A stretch of DNA of 64,000 bases, from assembly GCA_040285825.1 (NCBI GenBank), contig JAUPSS010000002.1, positions 3,782,001-3,846,000 of the forward strand, given 5' to 3'. This document shows positions 58,997-64,000 of this stretch, piece by piece. A program made the position numbers and the translations under genes. A model generated the notes under the pieces. That model was given only the letters and a program-made list of their open reading frames with translations, had not been told where the DNA came from and did no database searches. Positions within the stretch are counted from its first letter, which is position 1. Every line of letters starts with the position of its first letter. Source of the stretch: Eukaryota sp. TZLM1-RC (Eukaryota > Metamonada: BaSk clade).

Positions 58997-61678
58997 ATGG
59001 ACGAGGGTGAACCTTTGACCCCTCCAGGATCCCCCCACCATTCAGATCCCTCAAGTTTCCTACTTCCAACACCAGATGTTTCCCCTCTTTCGGATTCTGC
59101 AACTCCTCCTCCTATCACAACAGTGAGTCGTGCACTCACCTATTCACCCTCTGAACAATCCTTTTCTGCTTCTCTCCTCTTCAAAGACATGCTATCTCAA
59201 TCTCCTGCTCAGGACTCATCCCCTCCCCCTCCTGACCTCGACCACACTATCAACAGCACCGAAGTTCAACTTAATACATACCCTGAAGACATTCAGACCT
59301 ACGCTAAACTACACTCTCTTTACAAGCTCAAATGTGCTCGTCTTGAAGAAGAAATAAGCCGGCAAGCACGTATTCAAGATTCATTATCATCTGACGAATT
59401 CTCTCATTTACAGGAAGTTTTAAATGAAATTGATTCTCTTAAATTATCCCTGCAGTCCTTGGAAGCTAGTAATCTCCAAGCTGAACAAATAGCTGCACTT
59501 GCTGAACGTAGTAGAAGCGAAACTGAAGCAAGATTAATCAGAGAAGAAGCCAAAAATGATGCATTGTTGAGTAGAGTTGAAGAATTAGACCGACAATACC
59601 AAGAAACTTTACAGGCTTTGACTAGTTATGAGGAAGAAGTTTTGGAATTAAGAAGTGAAGTCAGTAAGATTGCTGGTGAACGCGGTGATTTGAAAAGTAA
59701 TTTGGCTGATCTGGGCATTGAATTGGAAGAGGCGAAGTTGAGTAATGCTGAGTTGGAACTAAAGAATAACGATTTAGTAAAAGAAATTGAAAATTGGAGT
59801 TCCGAGTATAGTATTCTGGAACAGCGTTTGTTATTCGAAAGAAGTGAACGTGATGATTTGTTAAAAGATTTGGAATTAATTGCTGGCAGGGGGAATCGAA
59901 CCCTCATGGGGGAATCTGGTGACGAAAATGTTGATTTGGTTTCAGTGTTAAGAGATGAGTTTAAAAGTTTAGTTAATGAAGTTAATGAATTACAGGATGA
60001 ATTAGATAAAGAAAAGAAAGCTTCTGGTAGTGTCAGGAAGTTACTTAATGAGGAAGCAGCAACAAGCAGAAATTTATTGGAAGAGGTACAACAACTTAAA
60101 TCAGAAAACACTGAATTAAATACCAAATTAGAGGAAGAAAGCTCTGAACTTGCTAAGTTACAGTCTAATTACTCTCAATTAGAGCAAATTAATTCTGAAT
60201 TAAATACCAAATTAGAGGAAGAAAATTCAAGTTTGGCATCCACATTTAAAGAATTGACTGAACTCAAAGAAAATTACTCTCAATTAGAGCAAATTAATTC
60301 TGAATTAAATACCAAATTAGAGGAAGAAAGCTCTGAACTTGCCAATTTACAGTCTAATTACTCTCAATTAGAGCAAATTAATTCTGAATTAAATACCAAA
60401 TTAGAGGAAGAAAATTCAAGTTTGGCATCCACATTTAAAGAATTGACTGAACTCAAAGAAAATTACTCTCGATTAGAGCAAATTAATTCTGAATTAAATA
60501 CCAAATTAGAGGAAGAAAATTCAAGTTTGGCATCCACAATTAAAGAATTGACTGAACTCAAAGAAAATTACTCTCGATTAGAGCAAATTAATTCTGAATT
60601 AAATACCAAATTAGAGGAAGAAAGCTCTGAACTTGCCAATTTACAGTCTAATTACTCTCAATTAGAGCAAATTAATTCTGAATTAAATACCAAATTAGAG
60701 GAAGAAAATTCAAGTTTGGCATCCACATTTAAAGAATTGACTGAACTCAAAGAAAATTACTCTCAATTAGAGCAAATTAATTCTGAATTAAATACCAAAT
60801 TAGAGGAAGAAAGCTCTGAACTTGCCAATTTACAGTCTAATTACTCTCAATTAGAGCAAATTAATTATGAATTATATACCAAATTAGAGGAAGAAAATTC
60901 AAGTTTGGCATCCACATTTAAAGAATTGACTGAACTCAAAGAAAATTACTCTCGATTAGAGCAAATTAATTCTGAATTAAATACCAAATTAGAGGAAGAA
61001 AATTCAAGTTTGGCATCCACAATTAAAGAATTGACTGAACTCAAAGAAAATTACTCTCGATTAGAGCAAATTAATTCTGAATTAAATACCAAATTAGAGG
61101 AAGAAAGCTCTGAACTTGCCAATTTACAGTCTAATTACTCTCGATTAGAGCAAATTAATTCTGAATTAAATACCAAATTAGAGGAAGAAAGCTCTGAACT
61201 TGCCAATTTACAGTCTATTTACTCTCAATTAGAGCAAATTAATTCTGAATTAAATACCAAATTAGAGGAAGAAAATTCAAGCCTGGCATCCACATTTAAA
61301 GAATTGACTGAACTCAAAGAAAATTACTCTCAATTGGAGCAAATTAATTCTGAATTAAATACCAAATTAGAGGAAGAAAGCTCTGAACTTGTCAATTTAC
61401 AGTCTAATTACTCTCAATTAGAGCAAATTAATTCTGAATTAAATATCAAATTAGAGGAAGAAAGCTCTGAACTTGTCAATTTACAGTCTAATTACTCTCA
61501 ATTAGAGCAAATTAATTCTGAATTAAATACCAAATTAGAGGAAGAAAATTCAAGTTTGGCATCCACATTTAAAGAATTGACTGAACTCAAAGAAAATTAC
61601 TCTCAATTAGAGCAAATTAATTCTGAATTAAATACCAAATTAGAGGAAGAAAAATTCAAGTTTGGCATCCACATTTAA
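58997..61678 (+). CDS. Long coiled-coil protein with large tandem repeat
   Basis: The start at 58997 begins a Pro/Ser-rich head (TPPGSPHHSDPSSF). From residue 110 (YKLKCARLEEEISRQARIQD) almost everything is heptad-rich coiled coil. From about 372 the protein is a tandem array of two unit types, 28 residues (ELNTKLEEESSELANLQSNY...) and 35 residues (ELNTKLEEENSSLASTFKEL...), in irregular order. The first frame ends at 61678 after EEEKFKFGIHI, caused by an A5 run where other units have A4. The array continues in other frames to the window end. It resembles golgin, myosin-tail or kinetochore-type rods, but repeats like these prevent assignment. Role probably structural. Confidence 0.8.
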   Translation: MDEGEPLTPPGSPHHSDPSSFLLPTPDVSPLSDSATPPPITTVSRALTYSPSEQSFSASLLFKDMLSQSPAQDSSPPPPDLDHTINSTEVQLNTYPEDIQTYAKLHSLYKLKCARLEEEISRQARIQDSLSSDEFSHLQEVLNEIDSLKLSLQSLEASNLQAEQIAALAERSRSETEARLIREEAKNDALLSRVEELDRQYQETLQALTSYEEEVLELRSEVSKIAGERGDLKSNLADLGIELEEAKLSNAELELKNNDLVKEIENWSSEYSILEQRLLFERSERDDLLKDLELIAGRGNRTLMGESGDENVDLVSVLRDEFKSLVNEVNELQDELDKEKKASGSVRKLLNEEAATSRNLLEEVQQLKSENTELNTKLEEESSELAKLQSNYSQLEQINSELNTKLEEENSSLASTFKELTELKENYSQLEQINSELNTKLEEESSELANLQSNYSQLEQINSELNTKLEEENSSLASTFKELTELKENYSRLEQINSELNTKLEEENSSLASTIKELTELKENYSRLEQINSELNTKLEEESSELANLQSNYSQLEQINSELNTKLEEENSSLASTFKELTELKENYSQLEQINSELNTKLEEESSELANLQSNYSQLEQINYELYTKLEEENSSLASTFKELTELKENYSRLEQINSELNTKLEEENSSLASTIKELTELKENYSRLEQINSELNTKLEEESSELANLQSNYSRLEQINSELNTKLEEESSELANLQSIYSQLEQINSELNTKLEEENSSLASTFKELTELKENYSQLEQINSELNTKLEEESSELVNLQSNYSQLEQINSELNIKLEEESSELVNLQSNYSQLEQINSELNTKLEEENSSLASTFKELTELKENYSQLEQINSELNTKLEEEKFKFGIHI

Positions 61679-64000
61679 AGAATTGACTGAACTTAAAGAA
61701 AATTATTCTCAATTAGAGCAAATTAATTCTGAATTAAATACCAAATTAGAGGAAGAAAATTCAAGTTTGGCATCCACATTTAAAGAATTGACTGAACTTA
61801 AAGAAAATTATTCTCAATTAGAGCAAATTAATTCTGAATTAAATACCAAATTAGAGGAAGAAAATTCAAGTTTGGCATCCACATTTAAAGAATTGACTGA
61901 ACTCAAAGAAAATTATTCTCAATTAGAGCAAATTAATTCTGAATTAAATACCAAATTAGAGGAAGAAAGCTTGGAACTTGCCAATTTACATTCTAATTAC
62001 TCTCAATTAGAGCAAATTAATTCTGAATTAAATACCAAATTAGAGGAAGAAAGCTCTGAACTTGCCAATTTGCAGTCTAATTACTCTCAATTAGAGCAAA
62101 TTAATTCTGAATTAAATACCAAATTAGAGGAAGAAAATTCAAGTTTGGCATCCACATTTAAAGAATTGACTGAACTCAAAGAAAATTATTCTCAATTAGA
62201 GCAAATTAATTCTGAATTAAATACCAAATTAGAGGAAGAAAGCTCTGAACTTGCTAAATTACAGTGTAATTACTCTCAATTAGAGCAAACTAATTCTGAA
62301 TTAAATACCAAATTAGAGGAAGAAAGCTCTGAACTTGCTAAATTACAGTGTAATTACTCTCAATTAGAGCAAACTAATTCTGAATTAAATACCAAATTAG
62401 AGGAAGAAAGCTCTGAACTTGCTAAATTACAGTCTAATTACTCTCAATTAGAGCAAATTAATTCTGAATTAAATACCAAATTAGAGGAAGAAAGCTCTGA
62501 ACTTGCCAATTTACAGTCTAATTACTCTCAATTAGAGCAAATTAATTCTGAATTAAATACCAAATTAGAGGAAGAAAGCTCTGAACTTGCTAAATTACAG
62601 TCTAATTACTCTCAATTAGAGCAAATTAATTCTGAATTAAATACCAAATTAGAGGAAGAAAATTCAAGTTTGGCATCCACATTTAAAGAATTGACTGAAC
62701 TCAAAGAAAATTACTCTCAATTAGAGCAAATTAATTCTGAATTAAATACCAAATTAGAGGAAGAAAATTCAAGTTTGGCATCCACATTTAAAGAATTGAC
62801 TGAACTCAAAGAAAATTACTCTCAATTAGAGCAAATTAATTCTGAATTAAATACCAAATTAGAGGAAGAAAAATTCAAGTTTGGCATCCACATTTAAAGA
62901 ATTGACTGAACTTAAAGAAAATTATTCTCAATTAGAGCAAATTAATTCTGAATTAAATACCAAATTAGAGGAAGAAAATTCAAGTTTGGCATCCACATTT
63001 AAAGAATTGACTGAACTCAAAGAAAATTATTCTCAATTAGAGCAAATTAATTCTGAATTAAATACCAAATTAGAGGAAGAAAGCTTGGAACTTGCCAATT
63101 TACATTCTAATTACTCTCAATTAGAGCAAATTAATTCTGAATTAAATACCAAATTAGAGGAAGAAAGCTCTGAACTTGCCAATTTGCAGTCTAATTACTC
63201 TCAATTAGAGCAAATTAATTCTGAATTAAATACCAAATTAGAGGAAGAAAGCTCTGAACTTGCCAATTTGCAGTCTAATTACTCTCAATTAGAGCAAATT
63301 AATTCTGAATTAAATACCAAATTAGAGGAAGAAAATTCAAGTTTGGCATCCACATTTAAAGAATTGACTGAACTCAAAGAAAATTATTCTCAATTAGAGC
63401 AAATTCATTCTGAATTAAATACCAAATTAGAGGAAGAAAATTCAAGTTTGGCATCCACATTTAAAGAATTGACTGAATTCAAAGAAAATTACTCTCAATT
63501 AGAGCAAATTAATTCTGAATTAAATACCAAATTAGAGGAAGAAAGCTCTGAATTTGCTAAATTACAGTGCAATTACTCTCAATTAGAGCAAACTAATTCT
63601 GAATTAAATACCAAATTAGAGGAAGAAAGCTCTGAACTTGCTAAATTACAGTGCAATTACTCTCAATTAGAGCAAACTAATTCTGAATTAAATACCAAAT
63701 TAGAGGAAGAAAGCTCTGAACTTGCTAAATTACAGTCTAATTACTCTCAATTAGAGCAAATTAATTCTGAATTAAATACCAAATTAGAGGAAGAAAATTC
63801 AAGTTTGGCATCCACATTTAAAGAATTGACTGAACTCAAAGAAAATTACTCTCAATTAGAGCAAATTAATTCTGAATTAAATACCAAATTAGAGGAAGAA
63901 AATTCAAGTTTGGCATCCACATTTAAAGAATTGACTGAATTCAAAGAAAATTACTCTCAATTAGAGCAAATTAATTCTGAATTAAATACCAAATTAGAGG
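60111..64000 (+). repeat. 84/105-bp tandem repeat array
   Basis: About 40 near-identical units. All share a core (AATTCTGAATTAAATACC...); the 105-bp type carries AATTCAAGTTTGGCATCC, the 84-bp type AGCTCTGAACTTGCC. A higher-order duplication of about 1.2 kb is marked by the A5 variant at 61650-61654 and 62869-62873 and by SLELANLHSN units near 61970 and 63085. The array runs off the right edge. Confidence 0.97.
61662..64000 (+). pseudogene. Continuation of the coiled-coil repeat in shifted frames
   Basis: 61662-62897 is open in the next frame and ends at the same EEEKFKFGIHI sequence; another shifted frame then runs to the edge. Whether this is decay, indel polymorphism, slippage-based expression or assembly error cannot be decided here. 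Confidence 0.6.

Noticed and set aside
59881-59912. A functional tRNA gene on the minus strand
   Set aside because: Only the T arm and 3' acceptor strand are seen; no D arm, anticodon arm or matching 5' acceptor strand in the required position.
60111-64000. CRISPR-like array
   Set aside because: Units are coding tandem repeats with no unique spacers; the sequence is eukaryotic.

Overview
The window is nuclear DNA from a unicellular eukaryote that I cannot place more precisely. It is AT-rich with the standard code. It carries eukaryote-only genes: an RNA polymerase I A49-like subunit, USP39/Sad1 and RBM39-like splicing factors, ER glucosidase II alpha, an ER J-protein, an Asteroid-type nuclease and PH and BTB proteins. 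Most genes are uninterrupted, but three have very short GT-AG introns (31, 34 and 35 nt, all starting GTATG). One of these introns splits the codon of the glucosidase catalytic nucleophile.

Layout. 1-7.5 kb: a BTB gene cut in two by a 3.3-kb non-LTR retrotransposon (12-bp target duplication, frame preserved across the insertion). 7.57-14.9 kb: a young Ty3/gypsy-like element with identical 171-bp LTRs, clearly GC-richer than its surroundings. 15-25.4 kb: retroelement relics, then an HXXXD acyltransferase, the Asteroid-type nuclease, the A49-like subunit and a tiny intron-containing gene. 25.4-33.1 kb: a small secreted protein, a decayed Fanzor (eukaryotic TnpB relative) joined to a family B DNA polymerase exonuclease fragment, the RBM39-like gene, USP39 and the J-protein. 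33.1-36.7 kb: the first arm of a 3.6-kb inverted duplication with an intact 651-codon Fanzor. 36.8-55.3 kb: retroelement relics, a secreted Cys-rich protein, glucosidase II alpha, a third Fanzor-like relic and a PH protein. 55.3-59 kb: the second, inverted arm, in which the Fanzor is decayed. 59-64 kb: a coiled-coil gene with a huge tandem repeat running off the window.

Two themes stand out. First, at least six RLE-type non-LTR families are present, almost all as 5'-truncated 3' ends, several with clear target-site duplications. Second, Fanzor sequences recur at six places in at least two lineages. Three Fanzor 3' ends stop within 0-4 bp of the start codon of an unrelated host gene on the same strand. 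The intact Fanzor is followed by a conserved, hairpin-rich non-coding stretch that is a good candidate for its guide RNA. The inverted duplication ends exactly at a start codon, so the coiled-coil gene appears to have received the J-protein gene's promoter.

The host genes hint at linked functions: spliceosome factors (USP39, RBM39-like) fit the tiny introns, and glucosidase II, the ER J-protein and the secreted proteins belong to the secretory pathway. Eukaryotic neighbours need not be co-regulated. All calls rest on reading motifs; no database search was possible.
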